Origin: an uncultured Cycloclasticus sp.
GTDB taxonomy: Bacteria > Pseudomonadota > Gammaproteobacteria > Methylococcales > Cycloclasticaceae
Length of the DNA: 64,000 nt
Assembly: GCA_913057515.1 (NCBI GenBank)
Contig: CAJXOJ010000003.1
Coordinates: 47,084 to 111,083 of the forward strand
Direction of reading: 5' to 3'
Part shown: positions 23,088-32,589 of the stretch, one piece after another
Layout of the letters: every line of letters begins with the position of its first letter
Numbering within the stretch: the stretch's first letter is position 1
Position numbers and translations under genes: made by a program
Notes under the pieces: model-generated
The model's database searches: none
The model's input: the letters and a program-made list of their open reading frames with translations, nothing else
What the model was told of the DNA's origin: nothing

Positions 23088-24839
23088 GTGAGTGCTATCG
23101 AACCAGCTGGTTCATCGATCAATATCAAGCATCGTGAAGCTGTTGCTCATGATGCTAGTGCTCTGCTAGATATTCACCCCGTCTTACGTCAAGTTTATTT
23201 AAATAGGGGTGTTACTCAAACCAGCCAGCTTGATCGCACGCTAAAGAATTTGCCAGACTATTGCTCTTTAACGGGTATCGATCAAGCAGTAGTACTGATT
23301 AAAGAGGCGATTCAATTAGGTAAGAAGATATTGATCGTTGCCGATTTTGACGCCGATGGTGCTACCTCATGTGCGGTAGCTATTCGCGGTCTACGCATGT
23401 TGGGTGCACGTGATATAGACTTTGTGGTGCCGGACCGTTTTAAATTTGGCTATGGCTTAACGCCCGAAATTGTAGAGGTTGCCTTGCAGTCAAAGCCGGA
23501 GCTCATTATCACCGTTGATAATGGTATTTCCAGTGTTGATGGGGTTGCTTACGCTATTGAAAAAGGCTGTAAAGTGGTGGTGACCGATCATCACTTGCCG
23601 CCAGCGCAATTACCAAACGCTGATGCTATCGTTAACCCGCAATTACTGGGTGACGAATTTCCAAGTAAATCGCTGGCTGGTGTCGGGGTGATATTTTATG
23701 TGCTATTAGCCTTGCGAGCATCACTTAAGGAGGAAGGTGCGTTTAAGGGTTTACCTATACCTAATCTTGCCAGCCTGCTTGATATAGTGGCACTTGGAAC
23801 GGTAGCAGATGTTGTACCGATGGATGAAATTAACCGTAAGCTGGTTCATCAGGGTCTGCTTCGGATCCAATCAAAAAAATGTGTGCCAGGTATCACTGCG
23901 TTGCTGACTATCGCTAAAAGAGAACCAGAACGGGTTGTATCGAGTGACCTAGGGTTTGCTGTTGGCCCACGTTTAAATGCAGCAGGCCGCTTAGATGATA
24001 TGTCGCTCGGTATTCAGTGCTTACTGACTGATAATGCTCAAGAAGCGCTAGCTATAGCTGAGCAATTGGATATGCTGAATGTGGAACGTCGCTCAATAGA
24101 AGAGGATATGAAGCAAGATGCATACAATATTTTAGCGTCGTTTAAACCAAGCGAAAATCAACATCAGCAGTGGGGTGTTTGTTTGTTCGATAAGCATTGG
24201 CATCAAGGTGTTATCGGCATATTAGCATCGCGAATCAAAGAGAAGCTGAATAGGCCTGTGATTGCTTTTGCTACGGCAGATAACGGCGATGTAAAGGGCT
24301 CGGCACGTTCAATTCCGGGTCTGCACATAAGGGATACATTGGATGATGTTGCCAGTTTGCACCCCCAGTTGTTAAAAAAATTTGGCGGCCACGCTATGGC
24401 AGCGGGTATGAGTATTGCTGAAAAAAACTTAGAAACATTCATTGAGGCATTTAACCAAGCGGTGAAAAAACGCCTGAATAACCAAGTGCCTGACAATATC
24501 TTGTTAGTTGATGGGGAGATACCTGATCAAGAGATAAATATAACATTGGCTGAAACACTACGACAAGCAGGTCCTTGGGGGCAAAACTTCCCTGAGCCAG
24601 TTTTTGTTGGTCGCTTTAAGGTGAAAAATGCACGTATTTTAGCGCAAAAACACGTTAAATTAGAGTTAGAAACGCTGACCTATAATAGAAAAATAGATGC
24701 CATCTATTTCAACGTAGAGAATCCCGATAGCATTATCGGCTTGAGTCAAGTCAGCGTAGTGTATCAATTAGATGTCAATACATATATGGGACGCTCAAGT
24801 GTGCAGCTAATGGTGAAAAACATTGAGGAAGCTCATTAA
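23088..24839 (+). CDS. recJ: Single-stranded-DNA-specific exonuclease RecJ
   Basis: RecJ is a 5'-3' ssDNA exonuclease used in recombination, base excision and mismatch repair. The 583-aa product (E. coli 577) has the DHH-domain motifs VADFDADGATSC, ITVDNGISS and VVTDHHLPP. NPQ, PRLNAAGRLDD and the DHHA1-associated KFGGHAMAAGMSI follow, then a C-terminal OB domain. The start is GTG at 23088. In many gammaproteobacteria recJ is directly followed by prfB-lysS; here the S4 gene and SUF operon lie between them. Confidence 0.96.
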   Translation: MSAIEPAGSSINIKHREAVAHDASALLDIHPVLRQVYLNRGVTQTSQLDRTLKNLPDYCSLTGIDQAVVLIKEAIQLGKKILIVADFDADGATSCAVAIRGLRMLGARDIDFVVPDRFKFGYGLTPEIVEVALQSKPELIITVDNGISSVDGVAYAIEKGCKVVVTDHHLPPAQLPNADAIVNPQLLGDEFPSKSLAGVGVIFYVLLALRASLKEEGAFKGLPIPNLASLLDIVALGTVADVVPMDEINRKLVHQGLLRIQSKKCVPGITALLTIAKREPERVVSSDLGFAVGPRLNAAGRLDDMSLGIQCLLTDNAQEALAIAEQLDMLNVERRSIEEDMKQDAYNILASFKPSENQHQQWGVCLFDKHWHQGVIGILASRIKEKLNRPVIAFATADNGDVKGSARSIPGLHIRDTLDDVASLHPQLLKKFGGHAMAAGMSIAEKNLETFIEAFNQAVKKRLNNQVPDNILLVDGEIPDQEINITLAETLRQAGPWGQNFPEPVFVGRFKVKNARILAQKHVKLELETLTYNRKIDAIYFNVENPDSIIGLSQVSVVYQLDVNTYMGRSSVQLMVKNIEEAH

Positions 24840-25321
24840 TGCTTTCCTGTTTAAAAATACCCAATAGCATAAGTCTCTAGGAACCTAGTAGTGACGGTAA
24901 AAGAGGTAAGCGCCGAAAGGCGCGACTTTAGCAAGCAGTGGCCTTAACCTCGATACTCAATGTGTGTTGACGTGTGGAAAATGTTATTTAAATCAGCGCA
25001 GAAAACTCTTGGTCGTAAATTATTTGCGGAGCCTAAGTCAGAGCCGTTAATACTAGGTAACTTATGCAGAACCCTTTTACAGTATTTCAACAGTAAGGTT
25101 TACTGTCGGTGTATAGTCCCAAAATTGATGGGCTTTGGATCGATAATAGTGAGAGGATTTTAATCAATATTCAGGAAATAGTAGCCAAGTAGGTGCACGA
25201 TTGATTTCAGAGTATGAATGTTGACGTATCAAATGAATCTGCAATGATCTGCTTGTATCAGTATTATGATCTAGCTGATGAAAAAGCAAAAACATTCTGC
25301 CCATAAGGAGTAAGTATAAGC
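24840..25321. other. 482-bp gap with no clear gene; folded segment
   Basis: No convincing protein gene is seen. A 67-codon open frame at 24960-25163 lacks a Shine-Dalgarno and resembles no family I know. At 24903-24951 the bases can fold: GAGGTAA (24903-24909) pairs with TTAACCTC (24944-24951) with one bulge, enclosing a tight GCGCC-GAAA-GGCGC hairpin (24910-24923). Upstream, CTAG/CTAG flank GAAC (24877-24888). This may be a small RNA or the structured 3' region of recJ, but it matches no RNA family I recognise. Confidence 0.35.
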
Positions 25322-25543
25322 ATGATTGACGTTAAAATTCCAAAAGAACCTGTAGAGCTATATAAAATTTTAAAGTTTGAGAGCCTTGTTCCTAGTGGAG
25401 GTGAGGCTAAGTTAGTTATTAGCCAAGGTTTGGTGCTGCTAAATGGTGAGGTGGAAACTAGGAAGCGGAAAAAAATTGTTTCAGGTGACGTCATTGAATT
25501 TGCAGGTAACGTCCTGAAAATTAAGTTAGCGCTAAAAGAATAA
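25322..25543 (+). CDS. Small S4-domain RNA-binding protein (YbcJ-like)
   Basis: The 73-aa protein consists almost entirely of one S4 RNA-binding fold: LYKILKFESLVPSGGEAKLVISQGLVLLNGEVETRKRKKI, quoted here for its GGEAK and LNGEVETRKRKK landmarks. It ends with SGDVIEF. YbcJ-type proteins bind RNA, possibly ribosomal, but their exact job is unknown. A good Shine-Dalgarno (AAGGAG) lies upstream of ATG 25322. It is monocistronic between recJ and the suf operon. Confidence 0.82.
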   Translation: MIDVKIPKEPVELYKILKFESLVPSGGEAKLVISQGLVLLNGEVETRKRKKIVSGDVIEFAGNVLKIKLALKE

Positions 25544-25717
25544 AACCATGAGCTTTCTTAAGTAAGTAGATCTACATAGGCTTTGGAGGTTTAAAATAAC
25601 TCAGTGTTTAAGTATTTATGCTTTGGCTAAACCGCTTAGTCTAACGATGTTACTTATACTGCGTTTTATTACTCGTTAAATTCAGTTGTAACTTAAATAG
25701 ATATGTACAGTGGAACT

Positions 25718-25742
25718 ATATAGTACTAAAATAGTCCTATAT
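25718..25742 (+). promoter_or_regulatory. IscR type-1-like operator upstream of the suf regulator
   Basis: A 25-bp near-palindrome has arms ATATAG (25718-25723) and CTATAT (25737-25742) around the core TACTAAAATAGTC. The core ACTAAAATAGT and outer ATA/TAT match the E. coli IscR type-1 consensus (ATA...GACTRWWWYAGTC...TAT), while positions 4-7 and 20-22 differ. It ends 11 bp before the ATG of the Rrf2-family regulator, so Fe-S-responsive autoregulation of the whole suf operon is likely. Confidence 0.7.
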
Positions 25743-25753
25743 ACGAGGTTACT

Positions 25754-26224
25754 ATGCTTAGAGTCAGTAAATTAACAGATTATGCGAGTGTCATTTTAAC
25801 GCACATTGCCCATCATCCGGCTGCGCTTCATACTGCTTCCGATTTAACAAATGCAACAGGTGTTGCGTTACCTACAGTGAGTAAGATTCTTAAATTGTTA
25901 ACAAAAAAGAATGTGTTAGTCTCTCATCGTGGTTCGAAAGGTGGTTATGCTCTGGCTAAAAAACCAAGTGAAACTAATGTTGCAGAAATAATCACGGCGA
26001 TAGAAGGGCCCATTAGTATGACCGAATGCAGTACGGTTTCAGGCTTATGTGAACAGGAATCATCGTGTGAAATTAAAGGTAACTGGCATTTAATTAACCG
26101 AGCTGTTTATACGGCAATAGAAGCGGTTAGTTTGGCCGATATGATTGCCCCTGTTAGGCGGCAAGCAGTCAGCTTTAGTGTGCCAGAGATAGTCAAAACA
26201 AGTGATTTAAAAGTGGAGAACTAG
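25754..26224 (+). CDS. Rrf2-family SUF system Fe-S regulator
   Basis: This 156-aa transcription factor has an N-terminal winged helix (LTDYASVILTHIA...LPTVSKILKLLTKKNVLVSHRGSKGGYALAK) and three cysteines in ECSTVSGLCEQESSCE (spacing C-x6-C-x5-C, about residues 93-106). These positions correspond to the [2Fe-2S] ligands of IscR. It heads the suf operon and abuts sufB, as in the Xanthomonas-type SUF regulator family. The palindrome in front of it suggests autoregulation. It is an IscR paralogue; iscR itself would normally head an isc operon. Confidence 0.9.
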   Translation: MLRVSKLTDYASVILTHIAHHPAALHTASDLTNATGVALPTVSKILKLLTKKNVLVSHRGSKGGYALAKKPSETNVAEIITAIEGPISMTECSTVSGLCEQESSCEIKGNWHLINRAVYTAIEAVSLADMIAPVRRQAVSFSVPEIVKTSDLKVEN

Positions 26225-27673
26225 ATGTCAGCATCTAATGAAAATTTAAAGGATATGATTGGCCAAGAATACAAGGATGGCTTTGTGACCGATATTGAGT
26301 CAGAATCATTTCCGCCCGGCTTGAATGAAGATGTTATTCGCGCTTTATCAGCGAAAAAAGAAGAACCTGAGTTTTTGCTCGAATGGCGGTTGGAAGCTTA
26401 CCGGCATTGGCTAACAATGGAGCATCCTGAATGGTCATTTGTTGAATTTCCTAAAATAGATTTTCAGGACATTAGCTATTATTCAGCTCCTAAAAGTATG
26501 GACGATGGGCCAAAGAGTTTAGATGAAGTCGATCCTGAGCTAATCAGTACCTACAACAAACTAGGTATTCCTCTAGAAGAGCAAATGCGCCTTGCGGGCG
26601 TGGCTGTCGATGCGGTGTTTGATAGTGTGTCGGTTGCAACCACGTTCAAGGATAAATTGGCTGAAGCAGGCGTAATATTCTGCTCTTTTTCGGAGGCAGT
26701 TAAGGAGCACCCGGAGCTGATCAAGCAATACTTAGGCACGGTCGTTTCCCAGTTTGATAACTTTTATGCGGCATTGAATGCAGCAGTGTTTAGTGATGGT
26801 TCCTTTGTATATATCCCTAAAGGTGTTCGCTGCCCTATGGAGCTGTCTACGTATTTTAGAATTAATGCGGCTAACACCGGGCAGTTTGAGCGGACATTAA
26901 TTGTTGCCGATGAAGGCAGTCACGTTAGTTATCTAGAAGGTTGTACGGCACCAATGCGCGATGAAAATCAATTACATGCGGCAGTGGTTGAGTTGGTGAT
27001 CTTAAAGGATGCGGAAATCAAGTATTCAACGGTGCAGAATTGGTATCCTGGTGATGAAAATGGCCTAGGTGGTATTTATAATTTTGTTACAAAACGTGCA
27101 GAATGTCGCGAAGAAAATGCCAAAGTATCTTGGACGCAGGTAGAAACAGGCTCAGCCATCACTTGGAAATACCCAAGTGTTGTCTTGAAGGGAGATAATT
27201 CTATTGGTGAGTTTTATTCAGTCGCTCTAACCAATAATTATCAACAAGCCGATACTGGCACAAAGATGATGCACATTGGAAAAAATACCAGTAGCACCAT
27301 CATCTCAAAAGGGATCTCTGCAGGACATGGGCAAAACACATACCGTGGCCTTGTTAAAGTAGGTCGTAATGCGGAAAATGCGCGAAATTACACGCAATGT
27401 GATTCCTTGCTGATGGGTGACCAATGTGGGGCTCATACCTTTCCATATATAGAAACAAAACACCCCAGTGCAACGATTGAACACGAAGCGTCTACCTCAA
27501 AAATCAGCGAAGACCAATTGTTTTACTGTATGCAGCGCGGTATTTCTGCAGAAGATGCTGTATCCATGATTGTGAATGGGTTTTGTAAAGAAGTGTTTAA
27601 AGAATTACCGATGGAGTTTGCAGTGGAAGCGCAGGCGCTACTAGGCATTAGTCTTGAAGGCAGTGTTGGTTAA
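26225..27673 (+). CDS. sufB: Fe-S cluster scaffold subunit SufB
   Basis: SufB is the scaffold on which the SufBC2D complex assembles Fe-S clusters. The 482-aa product carries the family landmarks [46 protein letters not shown] and the C-terminal [17 protein letters not shown]. The start ATG follows the regulator stop by one base. It is complete and collinear with the family. Confidence 0.97.
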   Translation: MSASNENLKDMIGQEYKDGFVTDIESESFPPGLNEDVIRALSAKKEEPEFLLEWRLEAYRHWLTMEHPEWSFVEFPKIDFQDISYYSAPKSMDDGPKSLDEVDPELISTYNKLGIPLEEQMRLAGVAVDAVFDSVSVATTFKDKLAEAGVIFCSFSEAVKEHPELIKQYLGTVVSQFDNFYAALNAAVFSDGSFVYIPKGVRCPMELSTYFRINAANTGQFERTLIVADEGSHVSYLEGCTAPMRDENQLHAAVVELVILKDAEIKYSTVQNWYPGDENGLGGIYNFVTKRAECREENAKVSWTQVETGSAITWKYPSVVLKGDNSIGEFYSVALTNNYQQADTGTKMMHIGKNTSSTIISKGISAGHGQNTYRGLVKVGRNAENARNYTQCDSLLMGDQCGAHTFPYIETKHPSATIEHEASTSKISEDQLFYCMQRGISAEDAVSMIVNGFCKEVFKELPMEFAVEAQALLGISLEGSVG

Positions 27674-27699
27674 AAAATAAAAAGTTAAGGATCAAAGAC

Positions 27700-28452
27700 A
27701 TGTTAAAGGTTGAAAATTTACACGTAAGTGTTGAAGGGAAAGAAATTCTTAAAGGTATTAATTTAGAAATCGGTGCAGGTGAAGTGCATGCGATTATGGG
27801 GCCTAATGGCTCTGGTAAAAGTACCTTGTCATATGTTCTTTCTGGTAGGGAAGGTTACGATATCACCGAAGGGCGTGTGTTATTTAACGGTAAAGATTTG
27901 TTTGAAATGAGTGTCGAAGAACGTGCGTGGGCTGGTGTTTTTCTTGCGTTTCAATATCCAGTTGAAGTCCCAGGTGTGAGCAATATCTATTTTCTTAAAG
28001 CCGCGCTAAATGGTATTCGTAAATTTCAGGGTTTAGATGAACTGGATGCAATGGATTTTATATCCATGGTAAAAAATAAGATGAAAGACTTAGATATGGA
28101 TGAAAAATTTCTTTATCGCGCAGTCAACGAGGGTTTCTCTGGCGGCGAGAAAAAACGAAATGAAATTTTACAAATGTCTGTACTGGAGCCGACGTTATGC
28201 TTACTTGATGAAACCGACTCTGGTCTTGATATTGATGCACTTCAAATTGTAGCAAAAGGGGTTAATCGCTTGCGTGACCCTAAGCGTTCTTTTGTATTAG
28301 TAACTCATTATCAACGCCTGTTAGATTACATTAAACCGGATTATGTTCACGTGTTGGCGCACGGTAAGGTTGTCAAATCGGGTGGTCCCGAATTAGCCCT
28401 TGAGTTAGAAGAGAAGGGTTATGCTTGGGTTGATGAAAAAATAGCGAGTTAA
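27700..28452 (+). CDS. sufC: Fe-S assembly ATPase SufC
   Basis: SufC is the ABC-type ATPase of the SufBCD complex; it drives the conformational change needed for cluster assembly in the cytoplasm. The 250-aa protein shows Walker A GPNGSGKST (about residues 34-42), Q-loop FQYPVE, signature EGFSGGEKKRNEI, Walker B LCLLDETDSGLD and switch His in VTHYQR. An AAGGATCAAAGAC region precedes the ATG. Confidence 0.97.
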   Translation: MLKVENLHVSVEGKEILKGINLEIGAGEVHAIMGPNGSGKSTLSYVLSGREGYDITEGRVLFNGKDLFEMSVEERAWAGVFLAFQYPVEVPGVSNIYFLKAALNGIRKFQGLDELDAMDFISMVKNKMKDLDMDEKFLYRAVNEGFSGGEKKRNEILQMSVLEPTLCLLDETDSGLDIDALQIVAKGVNRLRDPKRSFVLVTHYQRLLDYIKPDYVHVLAHGKVVKSGGPELALELEEKGYAWVDEKIAS

Positions 28453-28454
28453 AC

Positions 28455-29786
28455 ATGTCTGTTACGCATTTACCTAATACGCATTACACGAGCTTATTGT
28501 CGGCGCATGAAAATAACTTAGTGGGCCAAGATGTTAGCTGGTTGAACAGCTTACGAAAGAAAGCCATAGAAGCATTTTCTGTAACTGGTTTTCCAACGTT
28601 ACGTGAAGAAGAGTGGCGTTATACTAATATCTCGCCGATTGAGAAAAAGCAGTTTGCCGTCGCTGAAAAGCCTGGCAAGCTTGACGCAGCTTTTGTGAAG
28701 GCAGTTTTATTAGAAGGCTGCTATCACTTAGTTTTTGTCGATGGTTTTTACCAAGCGGAGTTCTCTTCAATGGACGGGCTATCAGCCGGTGTTACTGTCT
28801 CGGCGTTAAGTGAGGGTTTGTCGGAACATGAATCGTTGGTCAAATCTTTATTAGACTCAACAGTAGAAACACCTGCTCTTGGGTTTATTAATTTTAATAC
28901 GGCCTTATTTACAGACGGCGCTGTTATTTCAATCGAAGAAAATACAGTGCTTGATAAACCTATTCAATTAGCCTTTATCTCATCAAAAGAAGCGGCACTT
29001 AAGTTAACTAATAGTCGAAACTTGGTGCTTGCAAAAGCATCATCTAAAGCCAGTATTATTGAAACCTTCCATTCAGTAGAAGAATCGTGTCATCACACTA
29101 ATGTGATTACTGAAGTGGTTGTGGAGCCAAATGCAAATTTATCTCATAACCGTCTACAGGCTGAATCGCTTAAGGCTTACCATATTGGAGGCGTATATTC
29201 TCGGCTAGAAAATAATGCTATTTTTAATCAAAGTAACTATACATTTGGCGCGAATTTATCTCGCTGCGAAATACATGGAACACTTGGTGAAGCGTCAGAT
29301 TGTACTTTAAACGGCCTGTATGTTGGTCAAGATAAGCAACATATGGATAACCATACGCGCCTTAATCATGCTCAGCCTCACGCGGTTAGTAATGAGTTTT
29401 ATAAAGGTGTATTGGGTGATAATTCTCGTGGTGTATTTCAGGGCAGAATAGTCGTTGCCCAAGATGCGCAGAAGACTGATGCTAAAATGAATAACCGTAA
29501 CTTATTGTTATCTGATCGTGCAGAAGTAGATGCTAAGCCACAACTTGAAATTTATGCTGATGATGTTAAATGCGCGCATGGTGTAACGGTTGGTCAACTC
29601 GACGAGACGGCTATTTTCTATCTGCGCTCAAGGGGTGCTGACAAACAAACAGCTAAGAACATGCTGACCTTTGCATTTGCTAATGAGATGATTGAGCGTA
29701 TCGACTTCGAGCCATTGCGAATGGCGGTATTAGAAGAATTACTTAAACGTTTTCCACAAGCGGGTATGAAAAAAGAGTGGCTATGA
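28455..29786 (+). CDS. sufD: Fe-S assembly subunit SufD
   Basis: SufD is the SufB paralogue in the SufBC2D complex and helps iron acquisition. The 443-aa protein has the N-terminal FPTLREEEWRYTNISPI motif, a long beta-helix region, and the C-terminal signature KCAHGVTVGQLDETAIFYLRSRG, of which CAHGVTVGQLD is the key part. It follows sufC by two bases and overlaps sufS by 10 bp. Confidence 0.95.
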   Translation: MSVTHLPNTHYTSLLSAHENNLVGQDVSWLNSLRKKAIEAFSVTGFPTLREEEWRYTNISPIEKKQFAVAEKPGKLDAAFVKAVLLEGCYHLVFVDGFYQAEFSSMDGLSAGVTVSALSEGLSEHESLVKSLLDSTVETPALGFINFNTALFTDGAVISIEENTVLDKPIQLAFISSKEAALKLTNSRNLVLAKASSKASIIETFHSVEESCHHTNVITEVVVEPNANLSHNRLQAESLKAYHIGGVYSRLENNAIFNQSNYTFGANLSRCEIHGTLGEASDCTLNGLYVGQDKQHMDNHTRLNHAQPHAVSNEFYKGVLGDNSRGVFQGRIVVAQDAQKTDAKMNNRNLLLSDRAEVDAKPQLEIYADDVKCAHGVTVGQLDETAIFYLRSRGADKQTAKNMLTFAFANEMIERIDFEPLRMAVLEELLKRFPQAGMKKEWL

Positions 29787-31024
29787 ATCAAAAAGTAGAG
29801 AAGGTAGTAGGCTATGACGTAGAACGAATTCGTCAAGACTTTCCAGTATTAGATCAGCAGGTTCATGGTAAGCAATTGGTTTATCTTGATAATGCGGCAA
29901 CAAGCCAAAAACCGACAGCGGTTATTGATAGCCTTGTTGAATATTATCAGAATGATAATGCTAATATTCACCGTGGTGTACACACGCTTAGTGAACGGGC
30001 AACTTTATCTTACGAAAATGCGCGTAAAACAGTGCAGCAGTTTTTAAATGCTAGCTCGGAAAAAGAAATTGTTTTTGCACGTGGGGCAACTGAAGCGATC
30101 AATTTAGTTGCGAATGCTTTTACTGAAAAACTATCAGCTGGTGATGAAGTACTTATTACAGCTATGGAGCATCACTCCAATATAGTGCCTTGGCAGATGT
30201 TATGTGAAAAAACGGGGGCTGAATTAAAAGTTGCTCCGATAAACGAACAGGGTGAATTAATACTTGAAGAGTTTGAAAAACTCATTAGTAAAAACACTAA
30301 GTTTGCAGCTATTTCCCACATGTCAAACGCGCTGGGTACCATTAATCCAATCAAGCAAATGATTGAATTGCTCCATCAGCATAATGTTCCCGTTCTTGTA
30401 GATGGCGCACAAGCTATTCCGCATATCTCAGTTGATGTTCAAGCGCTTGATTGCGAGTTTTATGTGTTTTCAGGGCATAAATTATACGCTCCAACAGGCA
30501 TCGGTGCGTTATACGGGAAAATGGAACAATTAGAGCAAATGGCGCCCTATCAAGGGGGAGGCGATATGATTAGTGCCGTCACATTTGATAAAACAGTTTA
30601 CAATAAAGTACCCTATAAGTTTGAAGCGGGTACACCGAATATTGCCGGCACGATTGGTTTGGGTGCGGCTATTGATTATGTAAACAATATTGGAATAGAT
30701 GCGATTGCTGCCCATGAAGATAGCCTACTTAGCTATGCAACTGAGCAAGCTAAGCGAATTAACAAACTGAGGGTGATTGGAACGGCAAAAAATAAAGGGG
30801 CCATTTTATCATTTGTACTAGAGGGGATTCACCCTCACGATATTGGAACAATGATGGATCATCAAGGTATTGCAGTACGTGCCGGACATCACTGTGCTAT
30901 GCCAGTAATGGATTTTTTTGGAGTACCAGCCACTGCTAGAGCCTCTTTTGCCATGTATAATACGCATCAAGAAGTTGATGCTTTAATGGCTGGAATTGAA
31001 AACCTAATCGAGATGTTTGGCTAA
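29777..31024 (+). CDS. sufS: Cysteine desulfurase SufS
   Basis: SufS takes sulfur from cysteine as a persulfide for cluster assembly. The 415-aa PLP enzyme has YLDNAATSQKP, NIHRGVHTLSERAT and the PLP lysine in VFSGHKLYAPTGIG. The active-site cysteine is in RAGHHCAMPVMDFFG. The start at 29777 reads ATGGCTATGAATCAA; the second ATG (29783) is an alternative start. It hands sulfur to the SufU-like protein encoded next. Confidence 0.96.
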   Translation: MAMNQKVEKVVGYDVERIRQDFPVLDQQVHGKQLVYLDNAATSQKPTAVIDSLVEYYQNDNANIHRGVHTLSERATLSYENARKTVQQFLNASSEKEIVFARGATEAINLVANAFTEKLSAGDEVLITAMEHHSNIVPWQMLCEKTGAELKVAPINEQGELILEEFEKLISKNTKFAAISHMSNALGTINPIKQMIELLHQHNVPVLVDGAQAIPHISVDVQALDCEFYVFSGHKLYAPTGIGALYGKMEQLEQMAPYQGGGDMISAVTFDKTVYNKVPYKFEAGTPNIAGTIGLGAAIDYVNNIGIDAIAAHEDSLLSYATEQAKRINKLRVIGTAKNKGAILSFVLEGIHPHDIGTMMDHQGIAVRAGHHCAMPVMDFFGVPATARASFAMYNTHQEVDALMAGIENLIEMFG

Positions 31025-31470
31025 TGTTAGATGATTTAAGAGACCTATATCAAGAAGTAATTTTTGATCACAATAGAAATCCTAGGAATTTCCGTGCGAT
31101 GGACGATGCGGATCGTCAAATAGACGGTTTTAACCCCTTATGTGGTGATCGTCTAACGCTATTTATCAAGTTTTTGGACGGTAAAATTAGTGATGCCAGT
31201 TTTCAAGGGCAAGGTTGTGCTATTTCAACAGCCTCTGCTTCATTAATGACTGATATTGTAAAAGGCCTCACCGAAGATGAAGCGCAACACTTGTTTAGCC
31301 TATTTCATAAAATGGCAACGGGTGAACATGTAGAAATGGATGAGTTAGGTAAATTAGCGGTGTTAGCAGGCGTTTGCGAATACCCAGCACGTGTTAAATG
31401 TGCAACTCTACCATGGCATACACTCGATGCCTTGTTACAAGGTTCTGAAGAGCCAGTGACTACCGAATAA
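31024..31470 (+). CDS. sufU: SufU/NifU-type Fe-S assembly protein
   Basis: The 148-aa protein belongs to the SUF-associated IscU-like family. Conserved ligand residues are C40 and D42 in NPLCGDRL, the cysteine in GQGCAIST, and the cysteine in RVKCATLPW near the C-terminus. In Bacillus SufU acts as a zinc-dependent sulfur acceptor from SufS. It shares one base with the sufS stop. No sufE or sufA is present in this operon, consistent with SufU replacing SufE. Confidence 0.9.
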   Translation: MLDDLRDLYQEVIFDHNRNPRNFRAMDDADRQIDGFNPLCGDRLTLFIKFLDGKISDASFQGQGCAISTASASLMTDIVKGLTEDEAQHLFSLFHKMATGEHVEMDELGKLAVLAGVCEYPARVKCATLPWHTLDALLQGSEEPVTTE

Positions 31471-31487
31471 ACCCAGTTTTTATTTAC

Positions 31488-32586
31488 ATGCGTGAGCTAA
31501 ACCCCATTACCAATAAAATTGCAGACCTTAAAGAGCGTACGCTTTCTCTTAGGGGGTATCTTTGACTTTGAAACAAAGCAAGAACGTTTAACTGAAGTTT
31601 TAAGAGAGCTTGAAGACCCTAAAGCTTGGAATGATCCTATCCATGCGCAAAGCTTAGGCAAAGAGAGAGGGCAGTTAGAACTCGTTGTAAACACCATTTG
31701 TGAGTTATCGTCAGGCTTAGATGATGCAACTGACCTGTTAGAAATGGCAGTTGAAGAGGATGATGATGATTCGGTTGGAATAATTCAATCTGACTTAGAG
31801 TCGTACGAAAAAAAAGTATCAACGCTTGAGTTTCAACGTATGTTTTCTGGTGATATGGATGCTAATAGTGCTTTTTTAGATATACAAGCGGGCTCCGGTG
31901 GTACAGAAGCGCAGGATTGGGCAGAAATGATATTGCGTATGTACCTTCGTTGGGCCGAGCAGCATCATTTCAAAACAGAGCTCATAGAAGTTTCCGCAGG
32001 TGACGTAGCCGGCATTAAAAGTGCGACGATTTCTATTCAGGGTGATTATGTCTATGGCTGGTTAAGAACAGAAATTGGCGTACACCGTTTGGTTAGAAAA
32101 TCCCCTTTTGACTCGGGTAGTCGTCGACATACATCATTTGCAGCTGTGTTTGTTTCACCAGAAATTGATGACGATATAGAAATTGATATTAATCCAGCAG
32201 ATTTAAGGATTGATGTCTATCGAGCCAGTGGTGCAGGTGGTCAACACGTGAATAAAACCGAGTCAGCCGTGCGCATTACTCATGAGCCAACCAATACTGT
32301 TGTGCAATGTCAAAATGATCGTTCTCAACATAAGAATAAAGCAACGGCCATGAAGCAGTTAAAGGCCAAACTGTATGAACTTGAAATGCAGAAAAAAATG
32401 GCCGATCAACAAACCCAAGAAGAGAGTAAATCAGATATTGGCTGGGGAAGTCAAATACGGTCGTATGTGTTGGACCAGTCCCGAATTAAAGATTTGCGTA
32501 CCGGTGTTGAAACCGGTAATACACAGGCAGTGCTTGATGGAGCATTAGACCAATTTATAGAAGCTAGTTTAAAAAGTGGAATTTAA
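31488..32586 (+). CDS. prfB: Peptide chain release factor 2, programmed +1 frameshift
   Basis: RF2 recognises UGA and UAA stop codons. Translation starts at ATG 31488 ([14 protein letters not shown]) and meets an in-frame TGA at 31563-31565 after 25 codons. The surrounding AGGGGG TAT CTT TGA C is the classical autoregulatory frameshift site. Slipping +1 on CTT lets reading continue at GAC (31564), giving a 365-aa protein, the same length as E. coli RF2. The stop-recognition SPF motif ([12 protein letters not shown]) and catalytic GGQ ([15 protein letters not shown]) are present. The gene is intact, not broken; 31563 is the skipped base. Confidence 0.96.
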
Positions 32587-32589
32587 GTA

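Noticed and set aside
24960..25163. 67-codon open frame after recJ
   Set aside because: No Shine-Dalgarno, no recognisable similarity, and in a region that folds as RNA.
31519..31563. prfB as a gene starting in the second frame or as a pseudogene
   Set aside because: The first frame from 31488 plus the programmed frameshift gives the full, conserved 365-aa RF2.
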